The notes under the pieces are model-generated. The model did no database searches and was not told the origin of the DNA. It worked only from the letters and a program-made list of their open reading frames with translations. 64,000 nucleotides of DNA, taken from contig QYAI01000005.1 in assembly GCA_003988855.1 (NCBI GenBank), forward strand, positions 310,001 through 374,000, in the 5' to 3' direction. Shown here one piece after another: positions 1 to 10,657 of this stretch. The stretch is from Arachnopeziza araneosa (taxonomy: Eukaryota; Ascomycota; Leotiomycetes; Helotiales; Arachnopezizaceae). Every line of letters starts with the position of its first letter. Position 1 is the first letter of the stretch. The position numbers were made by a program, and so were the translations under genes.

Positions 1-353
1 GTGGTTATGGAGGTCAACATTTTGGCGGGCCTCCCAGCACTTATGCTCTTCCATCTGGTCTCGGCGGCGCTACCGGCCCTTACCCCTCATTAAATACACA
101 TTTTGGTGGCCCGGCTGGAGGATCTCACTCTGCCGGCCCATTTGATAGTCGTGCTGCCGAAGCTGCATTCCAATCTGCTAGTAACGGTCCCGCATCAGCT
201 GGTGCGTCGAACAACTTCTACGCTAACCAAGGTGAAACCGATCCTTTCGCATTCCTCTCCACTGGTATTGGGAACTTGTCAATGAGCAGCGGGGACGCAC
301 GTCAGAATGGTGGCTCGGCCCAGCTTAGTGCCCCGAGCAAATCCCCAGCCTAA
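1..353 (+). CDS. 3' end of a Gly/Ala/Ser-rich protein (partial)
   Basis: The reading frame is open from base 3 to a TAA at 351-353, giving about 116 C-terminal residues. The tail is low complexity: rich in Gly, Ala, Ser, Pro, Asn and Tyr, with a repeated HFGG motif, and ends in a more hydrophobic patch (DPFAFLSTGIGNLSMS) before a polar terminus. No catalytic motif is visible. Such tails are common in fungal RNA-binding or regulatory proteins, but I do not recognise the family. The 5' part lies outside the window. Coding is supported by the uninterrupted frame and by absence of stops despite varied codons. Confidence 0.6.
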   Translation, partial: GYGGQHFGGPPSTYALPSGLGGATGPYPSLNTHFGGPAGGSHSAGPFDSRAAEAAFQSASNGPASAGASNNFYANQGETDPFAFLSTGIGNLSMSSGDARQNGGSAQLSAPSKSPA

Positions 354-2355
354 ACGTTTGATTAGCGATTGATTTCTGCCATCAATTTCCCTTTGATTAC
401 TCTATACATAAGTCTCGAGTCTCTTCTCACAATGATGGCTATGTTTCAGGACGGCTTGGGTTGAATCGAAATAATAGACATTTTGGTGTTCGGAGCTTTC
501 TGGACTATTGCGCAGCGGTTTTATGAGGGCATTCTGTTTGGCTGGCATGTGGAATAGGATGGTGGTTGTTCTGGCTTGGGTTGGTTTGGGGGCGGTATAA
601 AGAAAAGGACAGGCAAAATTCTCGAAATGCGATCTCTACATCTGCACAAAACATTATCACGGGAAAAATTTGAAAGCTACTCGATTTGTTAGGAGGATGG
701 AGTTCTTTTAATGCGGATGGGCGGGTGGTCGGGTTGTAAATGGCATGGGTGTGATGGGCAAGGCAGGATACAAGCAGAAACAGCAAGCAACCTTTACGCG
801 CGTGTGTCTTGCAAGCGAAAATGAAAAAGATATAGGGATCGTTTGTACTGCTTGGCTTGGGTGCATAGCGAGGGAGCGTGGGACATCGGGTCAATCTGGT
901 CTTTGCTTGCTTAGTTCGGGGCGTGGTACTGTCTGGTTCTGGCCTCTCTTCTCGTTGCAATCCGTCGTCTCTTTTTTCGCCGCGAGGCAATAATATGGGG
1001 CGAATCGAGATGAGAGAAAGTGATTGGACTGTTGGCACCTTCAATTCTTGTCCTGTATTTCGAGTTATGTTGGTGAATGATTTGCATTTTCTTTATTTGT
1101 TTCACTCCTTTCATTTCCTGGTCTCATAGTTTTCCGTGTCATGTTTGAGGAGGCTCCTGGTTGAATTAATGAAACACGACAGCTTGGACTGAGGTGTTGA
1201 TAGATGATAAATCCTGAGGCAGAGAGGATCTCGTTTGGAAATTTCTTCTTCTACCTCTTCCGTGTAGTATCTTGATTTGATCTAAGATTGTGGTCAGATG
1301 GTGCTGACAGGATGAGGCTTGTGATATTTGTTAGATAGAAATGACTTGTAGGTCTTAGACACATGCGCTGACTTCACAAAATATATATGTTGTTGGAGTA
1401 CCTTGTATTTTAACAATTACCGTGTGGCACGGTTGTAAGAGTTCAGCCCATCCTGCCCTTTTTGAGTCGAGATTTTACCAATACCTTCTCAATCACTCCT
1501 TTAGAGACGGTGCAGTCCAACTCTTTGGAAATCGTTAGTATCTTCGCCATTCTCCTGTTGTCTAATTAATAATCACCTTTGGCTGTCTCCTGGCTCTTCC
1601 TCTTCCAATTCCAAATGATGAAGCTGCAGCTCATTTATTTTACCCCTTGCTTTAAATTACTTTACAGGTCGCCCTATCTCCTCTATCCTCTTTGAAGAAT
1701 GCTTCTAAAACTGCTTGCAACATTAACGTGTTCAAAAAATTTCCTTCCTGCTGGGATGTCGAGAAAGTTACTAATCTCTTTAACATGGTAGAAAGCTAAA
1801 TAAATCCTAAAGACCAACTTGAACCTGCATCGCTTTTCTATTCACTTGCTTTATTTCGGTAATTCTGTCTTTCATAACTTATTCTCATCAGCTCTTTGAG
1901 GCTATCCCTCCTAGTCGCGAGATGTGTAAAATGCCCTGCTTGGCAAATATTCCAAACCGGAAACTCGCTTGGCTAAACCGAGTGTAATAAACTGTGGTCC
2001 TGGGCAAGCAGAGGGGAGAGGTTTATAGAGATTAACCCGTACGACTAATTATTGTACTACTACTTTTGAATATTTGACGTTAATGTTGCTCAACTATGAG
2101 GACAACGCCGCTATATTTAGGCTTCTTCTCAGAAGTTAGAATTTCCGGGTAGCAAGTGGGTAAGATATGAGTATCCAAGGGGAATCCAAGGTTGCCATGG
2201 GTACTATCTAGCTATAGTTCTTTTATATTTTCTCTAATACTATAGAAACTCATAGAAATCTTCGCTAATCCAATCCTAGCATCGTCCGGTCCAACCTCCC
2301 AAATGACCTAGCTACCCAACGCCCTTTACAATATCCAAAATTCTAGCTTAACTTT
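354..2355. other. Intergenic region, about 2 kb, no gene seen
   Basis: This stretch separates two convergent 3' ends. It contains T-rich and mixed sequence with no convincing coding frame. The longest minus-strand frame (505-1044) begins at a TTG and shows no family resemblance. Part of the first few hundred bases is probably 3' UTR of the left gene. Confidence 0.6.
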
Positions 2356-5300
2356 CTATTCGGAATCCCATTGAACTTTCATAGTCGTTGGGAACGGAAA
2401 GAAGCTGCTCTGATCTGGCGTCATGTAGACAGTTAAGCCAGTGGGCATCTCGATCTTCTTTAAATCCCCTTGACTCTCACCATACCATCCTCCCCCAGGT
2501 GCACTCCCCTGGGCTCTCTTGAGGCCCTTTAGTCCGAAGACAATCTTGAATAGAGTCGTCATAGCCGTTATACTTGCATCCATACCAGCACACTTATGGG
2601 GACCAAAACCATAGTGAAGATAGGCATCGAGTGGCCTGTCGAGTTTGACTTCGTGTGGATCTGGGAAAGCAACTGGATCACGGGATGCGACGATGAGATC
2701 AATCAGGGCGCGTTGACCGGCTGGCACGGAAACCGTAGTGGGACCATCTTGGACACTTGCTGTTGTGGCTACGCTAGATGCAGGTTTGTAGTCTCGGAGA
2801 ACGCTGACTGTTGCACTGAGACGAGCGCCCTCCATAAAACTAATAGAGGTTAGAAGAATGTGGAAGACGTAAGGCAAGACTGACTATCTCATGATCTTCT
2901 CGTCCGCCTCTTTGGTGCCGGAGTGTGCGAGGTTATAGAGATCTTTCGTGTACTTTGGATCTGCGCTTAGGTAGAAGTCAAGTGTTTGACAAAAGACTTG
3001 AGATTGATTTGCTGACATCGACGCCGCAGTTGGGAGACTGATTATGTGAGTGAATACACTTCATCTGAAAGTCCACGAACTTACATTTGACCCCATACAA
3101 CATCCTTAATCGACAAATTGGTTTCTAGCATGCGCTGGATCATATGAGTACCATAAGCTGTCAGAGCCGTGGTCTCATGTAGCTTAGCAACAAGGTCTGC
3201 GATCAATCCGGTAGCAGCAATTGATTCAGTGTTGAGCAGAATCAACTCTCCAAGTTGTTGTGCTAGGAGACGCCCTGCTTCATCTATTTGGAAACTCTTG
3301 ACAACATCTGTGTTACCAAATATGCTAATGAATAAGATTGAAAGTACTTGGTACAGCTCCTGCTCGGTGTAAATGCCTCTCGGGTTTTCTTCAGTCTTGA
3401 TTGGCAAACTGAAAACGGAGGCAGCGAACCGAGCATTGACAAGGTTAGAGACATCACGTACAATATCAACCTGATAAACCTTTGTCCCTGGAACTTTGTA
3501 GCTATAGGCTTTAAGCAGTTTCAGAGTTGTTTGTTCATAAAACTTTTTCACCTCCGACTCCCAATTCTTAGGGTAGAGGCTTTTGAGGATCAACTTTCGA
3601 GAGGTATCATTTGCAGCACCGTCGCCAGAAAGGCAGAAATCGACACCGTAGTTCTTCTTTGGTTGGCTAGAAAGATAGGTGATAGTATCTCCCCAGGTTA
3701 TCTTCCAGTTGATTTTATCATTCAAAATTTTTTGTGCCGCAGCATGCGATTTGACGACGACGAGTTTAGGGACGGGAGCTGGCTTGTCCCACGAGTATTT
3801 GTCTGCCCGATTGAGTGATTTCTGAATTACCAAATTCTCTTCTGGGATGACGAATGGGAAGTGTGCATAAATGGAGTTGCCCTTGAAGTGATTGGGGAAT
3901 GCGCGCAGAATCACCTTATAAAGCACACAACCATCATCAACAGAAGTGTCATACTGAACTTCCTGGTATCTATTTCATTGTCAGCAATTTCATAGAATAG
4001 AAGCACAGTCCATACCCCCAATTTGTGAGACTCTTTGGTGTATAGTCAACAGTATAGAACCTGTCGCCTCTCACTAGCCCAACAGCATCTGATAAGATAG
4101 AATAAGAGGTGGTGAAGTTGACACAAAGTCCCGAGCCAGGTTTGATAGGAGGCTTTGCCTTCTCAGCGACAAGACCAGGATAGAGCTCTACAAAATCGGG
4201 GTGATCATATAGGTTGCGAAGCTTCTCTACAACTGCTGGATCAGGGTTGATATCCTCGAAGGTTGCATGCTTGGTAAGTCCAGAAAACTCTCTAAATTCG
4301 TTCAAGGATGCCAAATTCCAAGCCCGTGCCTGGATAATACCTAAAATCTCGACGGAGCGCAGAATTTTTGGAACTCTGTTTGCTCCAAATGAACCAGCCA
4401 CGTCTTCAATGGAAGCCTGGAGGATCTTTACCAAGTCATCGTCTCCGAAGGTGCCATCAGGGTTGCGCTTAAGATTTGCGAAAGGCCGTTGTAATGGATC
4501 ACTTGGAAGGTTCGCCTCGAATTGAGAGAGGCCACCAATAAGTTGTCCCAGAGTTACTTCTTCAGGAGTCTTACCGGGGAACATATCGGCGTATACCTGC
4601 TGGGTCCATTTGTCATCTCTTTCGGAAACGGCAGAGTGCCATCGATAGACTGAATGGTTTTAGTTGGTTGTAGAATTAGTAGGGAGAAGACTTACTCAAG
4701 TTAAATTCCGCTGACACTTGGTTTCCTGTACCTTCAGCTGCAGGAGTGTTGAAAAGAGTCTTGCCTGATTCGGTTCTAGGATCAAGATCCCACTTGGAGT
4801 CTGTTCGATTCAAATTCAAAATTGACCTGACGTAGTCTTTCAGGATACAGTTAACATAGAGACCGCACGTGATCAAACGACCTGTTTGAAACAGATCATT
4901 GTCATATTTGTCCCATGCGACTTTATCGGTCTTAGTATCGCCAGTCTTCTTTGGTTTAGTGAAACGCCCATTCTCGTTTATGCTTGCAAGTGTCAGTGTT
5001 TTGGGCTCCTGTTCAGACATTTAACCTACATAGCAAGTTGAGTGACCACATAATTGTGGAATCTGTTAAACATGATCACCAGAACACCAACTCCAGGCGG
5101 GAAACCAAGAATCCTCTTTTCGGAAAAGCAATCTGGCTTTATTTTGCCGTCTTTAAATGTTCGAATAGTATCTTGCTCGTCTTGATTGCTGCCGTAAAGA
5201 GGAGCCAGATCAAGATAGCTGCTAGTCATAGAGTTGGAATAATCGGTATGATCCTTGACTTGGTAAGTACTGGGAGGAAGATTTTTTTAATGTGAGGAGG

Positions 5301-5925
5301 TACTGACAGTACGGAAAATGTCATGAATAATGATAGTAGCCAAATAAAAGAGCATGCTGGAGATCTTGTTAGGGTGAGGTTCAAAGGTGTCTCCTCGAAG
5401 CATCAAGCTGTCAAATATGACCCCAGGATCAGGCAAGGCGATATTCTGGAGAACGGTGGGCTTGGCACTCCGAGCATACGGGGTATTGGCCTTGCCAATA
5501 TCTGGCTGTCTAATGTTGTTGTATGCACCATCAGCACTACGGTACTTGTACTGGGTCCCAAGGCTCGTAAGGGGTGGGTGAGCAAGTCCATTCCAGAGGG
5601 TGTCGATGAAAGTTGAGGTGAGTTGAGTTCCGAGTGTGGACTCATCACCCCATTTGGCTAGCAATTGAACAAGGTGCTCCAGAAGGAATTTACTGTCGTC
5701 TTGAGTGCCTTTAACCTCGGATCTTAAGAGAGCGAGAAGGGTTCCCACATCCTGAAAGCCTAGCTTCTTGAGGTCTGCAAGTAGCCCACCCAGCTTTTGC
5801 TTGTCTGGGTCGTTGGTGGGGACATAGGGCGTTGATGAGATGGGAGCGAGGGACTGGCTGACCAGCTGCTTCACGGACTCCAATGAAGCCTCGACCTCCT
5901 TTCGCCATCCACGCTCGTCAGACAT
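2356..5925 (-). CDS. Psi-producing oxygenase (Ppo): fatty-acid dioxygenase fused to cytochrome P450 (linoleate diol synthase type)
   Basis: Oxygenates C18 unsaturated fatty acids to hydroperoxides in the N-terminal heme peroxidase half, and rearranges them in the C-terminal P450 half; the oxylipins govern sporulation and host signalling in fungi. Seven exons fit: 5925-5308, 5253-5030, 4982-4696, 4649-4016, 3969-3085, 3037-2885, 2839-2356. They sum to 3285 nt, in frame, 1094 residues, the usual Ppo length. Seen: distal-His region HDIFRT (His201), SSYLDLAPLYGS, the tyrosyl-radical motif YRWHS (Tyr378, proximal His381), the I-helix motif ANQSQ (892-896), and a heme-thiolate GFGPHKCAG with Cys at about 1017. 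ANQxQ is characteristic of 5,8- or 7,8-diol synthases, and the retained Cys argues for an active P450 half. Start is the ATG at 5925, in good context after CACC. All introns are GT-AG. Intact. Confidence 0.95.
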
Positions 5926-7052
5926 GGTGAAGAAGCCTAGAGATAGTCGTACGAAGGACAAAAAAGGGGGTTAATCGAGAAGGCAGGATCCTCTTGCTGC
6001 GAGTGCAGAATGAGGACGAGGCCCATCTCTTATGAGGGACACAAATTACGAGCCCAGAGGCTGAGCTACGGCAGCATTCTTTGGACGATCCGCAGTTGGT
6101 GGGTTGTCCTCTCTGGGCCAATCATCCCAGCGCGGATTTGCTATCGGTGCCGTGGGAGGGGTTGGTTGGAGGTTGTGGCTTACCGGTCTGCATGAGAATG
6201 GCGTCGTTGAGACTGCTGAACACCGATGAAGTGGACATATTTCTCAGCTGCTTCCAAGGGAGGTCACCTTGACCTGCTTACTTTCGACAAGCCTCCCCTC
6301 CCCCACCATGGGAAAGGAACAAAGAGGCTGACGTGAGAAGGAGGGACTACGAAGGATTGCATTTGCGTTGTTGTGTATTGAGTTTGAGAACAAAGGATTT
6401 CACGACGACAGTCACTATTCAAGCGACCTGCAGCCTCGCTTGACCTCAAGATGTGCTCGATGCTGGCTCTAGGAGGGTTCGTTCGCAGGGGCCCTTCCTC
6501 GCCAAAATTCGAGTCTATCCCCCCCACACTCAAGCAACGACAAAGATCTCACTCATCATTTGGCGCGCCTGATGGAGTTTGCCTATCTCCCTACCTGATC
6601 CTGGCAGACAACCAAATCCCTGGGTGGTTGTATTAAGGGAGTCGGGAATGCGATGACTCCTCTGGCAAGCTTCTCCTCGGCAGAGTGCTGATTGTGCCTT
6701 GCAGCGGCTCTCAAAGCTCCTTCAGCCCACAAAGCTCAACATCGACACGTGTCACACCAATACGGAGACCAGGAGCCTGGTCTTCCCTGCGATTCCTGGA
6801 AATCTAGAAGTTGGACCGCTTGAGGTAGCTTTTATGCCTTTTAAGAATTCCATGAGAGCAAATATAAATGTCACAAAGCATCGTTGACATTTAAGAAGAT
6901 AAGAGGCAGGACTTGAATTGGTACCCATCGGTCCAACTTCAACCCTGGTCGTGGCAACAAGCAGAGGGTAGCCCTCCGATTGACAAAATTCCCGCACACT
7001 AAGCTGAAGCAGTAGTATTTAACTCTAATCCATAGTCAATGAAGCTCGCTGG
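5926..7052. other. Intergenic: promoter side of the Ppo gene
   Basis: About 1.1 kb between the Ppo start and the 3' end of the dehydrogenase gene. No coding frame of quality; short frames overlap each other on both strands. Purine- and pyrimidine-rich runs near 6290-6320 are typical of fungal promoters, but no specific operator is recognisable. Confidence 0.5.
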
Positions 7053-8575
7053 CTAGAGCTTGGAGACTGGTACCATGAGGTGTTTGTTGACCGGAGTCAA
7101 CGGCTGTTTCCCACTCAGCACAGCTTCTACGTTCCTCAGACTCAATTCTTCAAACCCAATGTGCCTGTTTCCAGTGAGCATAACACTTTCTATCTTTCAA
7201 AAAGAAAAAATCACGACTTACGTATCCAAAGTACCGCCTGCATTATGAGAAGTCATAGTGACTTGTCTCAATGCCTTCAATCTTTCGCTGACTCGCGGTT
7301 CATTTTCGTGGACATCCATCCCAACGCCGACCAACTTCCCAGACTCAACGGCATCGGCAACGGCATCTTCATCAACCAAGACTCCTCGCGCGATGTTCAC
7401 AAACCTGCTTCCGTCCTTCATCTTCGTAATATTCTCCCGGGATATCAACTTCTTCCCATCTGGACTCGCAGGAGTAGCAAGAACTACACAATCGCTAGCC
7501 CCGAGCATTGCATCAAGGTCTGAGAAGAATTCGGCTTCGATAGCTCTTTCCTGAGTTAAGGATTTTCGAAAAATGTCAAAATAGATGATCTTCATCCCGA
7601 AAGCTAAATACGCTTTACGAGCAATAGTGTAGCCGCTATCAACACGTTAGCAGAAATGGTTGAAGAGCGCTTCAAGAGTCAATTGGCCAAGGCATTGAGG
7701 TATCTTCAAGATCTTGACTTCTAGATAACCGAGTAGTAACAGAGAAGAAAAACTCATACACTAGGCGCCCAAGAAGTCAGTAATTTTCTATTTGAGAGCA
7801 TGTCGGAAGAGAACACGGAAGAATTTTCAGGTTCAATTCTCTAGGCAGAGCATGAGTTGTGGTACTCTGCCTTAGGAGCAAATGAATAGAGGAGTACTAC
7901 GGCTGGGGATGCTTACTGTTTCCTAACCCGATAATGCCAAGAACCCTCCCTCGAGGGTTGTGAGAGAGAACAGCCGCATCTTCGTGACATTGCTTGAATG
8001 CCTCCGGAGAAGCTCGAGCTGCCTGTGTGCACCAGGTCAGGTTGCGAAAGGTAGCAATTATCAAGAAGATGGCAAAGTCAGAAACAGAGTCAGCAGTAGC
8101 TGCTGCACTGAATGATATTAGTTGACGAAGGCAATGGTACCACAGAGACCTTACCTATTGCAATAGTATATGCCTGATAACTAGAACGTTAACCTTATAT
8201 GCTACATAAAAGGACATTTGCTGCTCAGGCATGAAATAGCCAAGAACACTAACCACTTTGAGCTAATATGTCAACGTCTACCCAGTCGAAACCGGCACCT
8301 GCGGAAGCAAAGACTCTACACGAGCTTGGGATGAGAGGTACGAGTTCCTTGTCCCATCTCCCCATCTCACCGCCGGTATTCCAGAAAGGCCGGAAGATTG
8401 CTGAAAAGTCTCCCCATCTCTTCTCTTTCAGGGCCTGCATGAATTCATGACGCTGACGTTCCGCAGTAGATGGGCGAATGAATGTGAAATCTTTCGATAA
8501 CTGCTCATAGAGTCCCGTGTTCCATTTCACTGGATCTCCGATGTGCAGGACGATGGGTTTGGTTCCAGACACCAT
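7053..8575 (-). CDS. D-isomer-specific 2-hydroxyacid dehydrogenase (glyoxylate/hydroxypyruvate reductase-like), possible frameshift
   Basis: NAD(P)-dependent reduction of 2-keto acids; cytosolic by family. Exons read as 8575-8254, a 19-nt micro-exon 8173-8155, 8107-7917, 7635-7222 and 7164-7053. The second and third joins give SGIYYCNSAAATADSVSDFA, the conserved family block. Also visible: the nucleotide-binding GIIGLGN, catalytic Arg in NIARGVLVDEDAV, Glu in ENEP, and His in TSHNAGGT. The last exon ends LTPVNKHLMVPVSKL. However, the join between GLGN and GYTIARKAYLAFGMK, through a 281-nt intron much longer than its neighbours, is one base short with the only plausible donor (GTAAGC) and acceptor (branch CTAAC, then TAG). 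Summed exons give 1058 nt, not a multiple of three. It may be a fresh pseudogene, a sequencing error, or carry an unrecognised micro-exon. Start is the ATG at 8575. Confidence 0.85.
8155..8173 (-). other. 19-nt micro-exon of the 2-hydroxyacid dehydrogenase
   Basis: Flanked by an AG acceptor (bases 8174-8175 on the reverse strand) and a GTAAGG donor. It encodes IYYCN plus split codons, bridging AQSG to SAAATADSV. Without it the conserved block before the NAD-binding fold is broken. Confidence 0.75.
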
Positions 8576-9209
8576 AGTGATTACTGGGGATAAGTGAGAG
8601 CACGGTGGCAGCAAGGAGAATTCGGGTATTGATCGGTATGAACAGAGTGCAATGAGACTGGCAACTCTTGGGGAAGATGAATTATCGGCTGCCGAGTTTG
8701 TTATATATAATAGTACACTCGCCCGGAGTTCATAGCAAACTACTGTAATTTGATCTCAGGTGAACAAGCGGCGTCTGACGGACCCCGCCAGTTCTGCAGG
8801 CATCCCGAAAGAGGAAAATTCCCCCGGGCAGAGCTGAGCCAAAAACTTCTTTCTTCTCCACGACATGACCCCCTTCCATCGTCTCAACACCAAAAGGCTA
8901 TGATCAAGCTAGACTGCAGCTCGGATATCAATTCTTACTTTTTAACCACATTGGGGCATTTTACCCTTGATTACTAGTAAAAGAGAAGAGGAAGTCCGGT
9001 GCCCTATCTCCATCTCTAGTGGTGCTAGCTCTGACAATTGTAATGAGATACTCAATTCCTGAAAATACGCAAAGTTGGGTTATCGAGCACCTTAACCAAG
9101 GGTCACAGTCTTAGAATGTCTACAACAGCAGCCCTGAGACTTGGGCTACTCTTCATCATCTACATTTGCGTTGGATTCACTCGAAGCGACAGTGACATTG
9201 ATGAGCACG
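8576..9209. other. Intergenic, promoter side of the dehydrogenase
   Basis: No gene seen. A short frame from 9117 (MSTTAALRLG...) overlaps the start of the transferase relic in another frame and is not considered real. Confidence 0.5.
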
Positions 9210-9600
9210 ATGAGCAAGATTCACAACTCCTAGGTATTATTTTAGCTCATTGAGGAACTTGTTATTGAATAAGTTATTATTTTCCATGAGCGCGATATCA
9301 AAACAATCTCGTGCGCCGACCTCTCTCCAACCAGTCAGTCCTTCAGGGAAATCGCCTATGCTCACCACCTCGAGCGCTCGTATAATTACTGAGAGCAGTG
9401 CTATTGCTGCCTACCTTCTCAAATCCGCGATACGAAGGGTCAATTTTTAATGGAACTATGTTTGTGATAGGCAATGGATGTCTTTCGCAGAAGCTAATCT
9501 CGGTCTAAACGCTGCTATAGAGCTTCTCTTGACTTGGCCGCGAAGCATACGCTGTTTCCATTCTCATTTCTCATGCGAGGGGTTTGGAAGGCAATAGTTC
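9210..9600 (+). pseudogene. Glutathione S-transferase relic
   Basis: Starting at the ATG at 9210 one frame reads MSKIHNS, stop, VLF, stop, LIEELVIE, stop, VIIFHERDIKT. The frame then shifts to RAPTSLQPVSPSGKSPML and IITESSAIAAYLLKS, which match the thioredoxin-fold part of fungal GSTs (the PxGKSPxL and ESxAIxxYL signatures). Further downstream, LDLAAKHTLFPFSFLMRGVWKAI resembles the start of the helical domain in another frame. There are at least three in-frame stops and two frame changes, so it cannot encode a functional enzyme. The TAG where family members carry TGG is a G-to-A change. Neighbouring genes are not disturbed. Confidence 0.8.
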
Positions 9601-10657
9601 AATAGCAATAGTATTAGAAGGTTGCACTTCATGTAAAGTGGTCGATTAACACGATCAGAATTAGGGTTGTGGGATTCTCCAGGTTCTACCCATTTTCTAA
9701 TTCGTTTGCTCCTCAGATACAGCATCTCAAGTGTTGCGCTTCTAATACAACACTACTTGGATTATTTTGTCTATTCCCTTTCATAGGCGCTACAGTTGGA
9801 ATATGCTAAGCACTCTGGACATCAGTGGATTGATTTGGGGAAGAGCTAACCAGAGCGTATCGCATAGTTCAGGAGAGGTTAGCTTGGAAGAAAGGTTCTT
9901 GAAAAGGAAATTGCCATGATCTTAGGAGGTGTTAGTAGCTAATCTTCATCCTCAGAGCTAGTGCTTGCCTTATGTAAGATTCAAGTCACAATAATGGCCT
10001 TTTCTAGCAACAATATATGCCATCGATCACTCGTGATGGCGAGAGACTTGAACTCGGAAGGCACGAGAGTGCAATAGCTGCTGTCACCAAACAGTGCTAG
10101 CCACCTCGGAGTGCTAATTCCTCTAGGTATTACATCGCGTTTTAATTAAAGATGACGGCCGGCTTGGTACTGGAGCCTTTCTTTAAGAGTCCAAGGATCA
10201 AATATGCAAAGACTGTGTACTACTATTCCCGATGAGCTCTTTAACTTTCGCTAAAGTACAATAAATTCAAAAGACAAGTAAAGTTCACATAGGGATTACT
10301 AACTTTGAGCTGACTCGAGGTAAGGAAAATCTCATTTATCTGTATCAACACTCCATAGCGTATAGAATACTTAAGGATTACTAGATTCTAGACTTATTGG
10401 ACTAGCTACGTGAGAAGCAAATATTCCGCATGGTTTCACGTCAGGTAACACTTCATTTATAGTTACGTGTGATCGCTCACGAACTTCATGACCACCTTCC
10501 ACAAGATCTTGATGTATTGGAACTTGGAAGTATCACATCACAATGTTCTTCTCGATGTACATAGCCTTTGATAGTTCCAATTGTGTTTCGACTATAAAGA
10601 CAAGGTTAAAATCGCTAATGTGGCATGACTATAAGCTGACTTTGAAAGGGCCAACCC
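9601..10657. other. Intergenic, no gene seen
   Basis: About 1 kb between the GST relic and the ACC deaminase 3' end. Slightly AT-rich with many stops in all frames. A segment at about 10020-10110 has an inverted repeat and a T-loop-like motif but does not fold as a proper tRNA. Confidence 0.5.

Noticed and set aside
505..1044. 179-codon minus-strand frame
   Set aside because: Begins at TTG, has no family features, lies in a gene's 3' flank, and overlaps equally long frames on the other strand.
10020..10110. tRNA-like segment (reverse strand GAGTTCAAGTCTC with flanking inverted repeat)
   Set aside because: The T-stem pairs in only three positions and the anticodon arm does not form; at most a degenerate tRNA-derived repeat.
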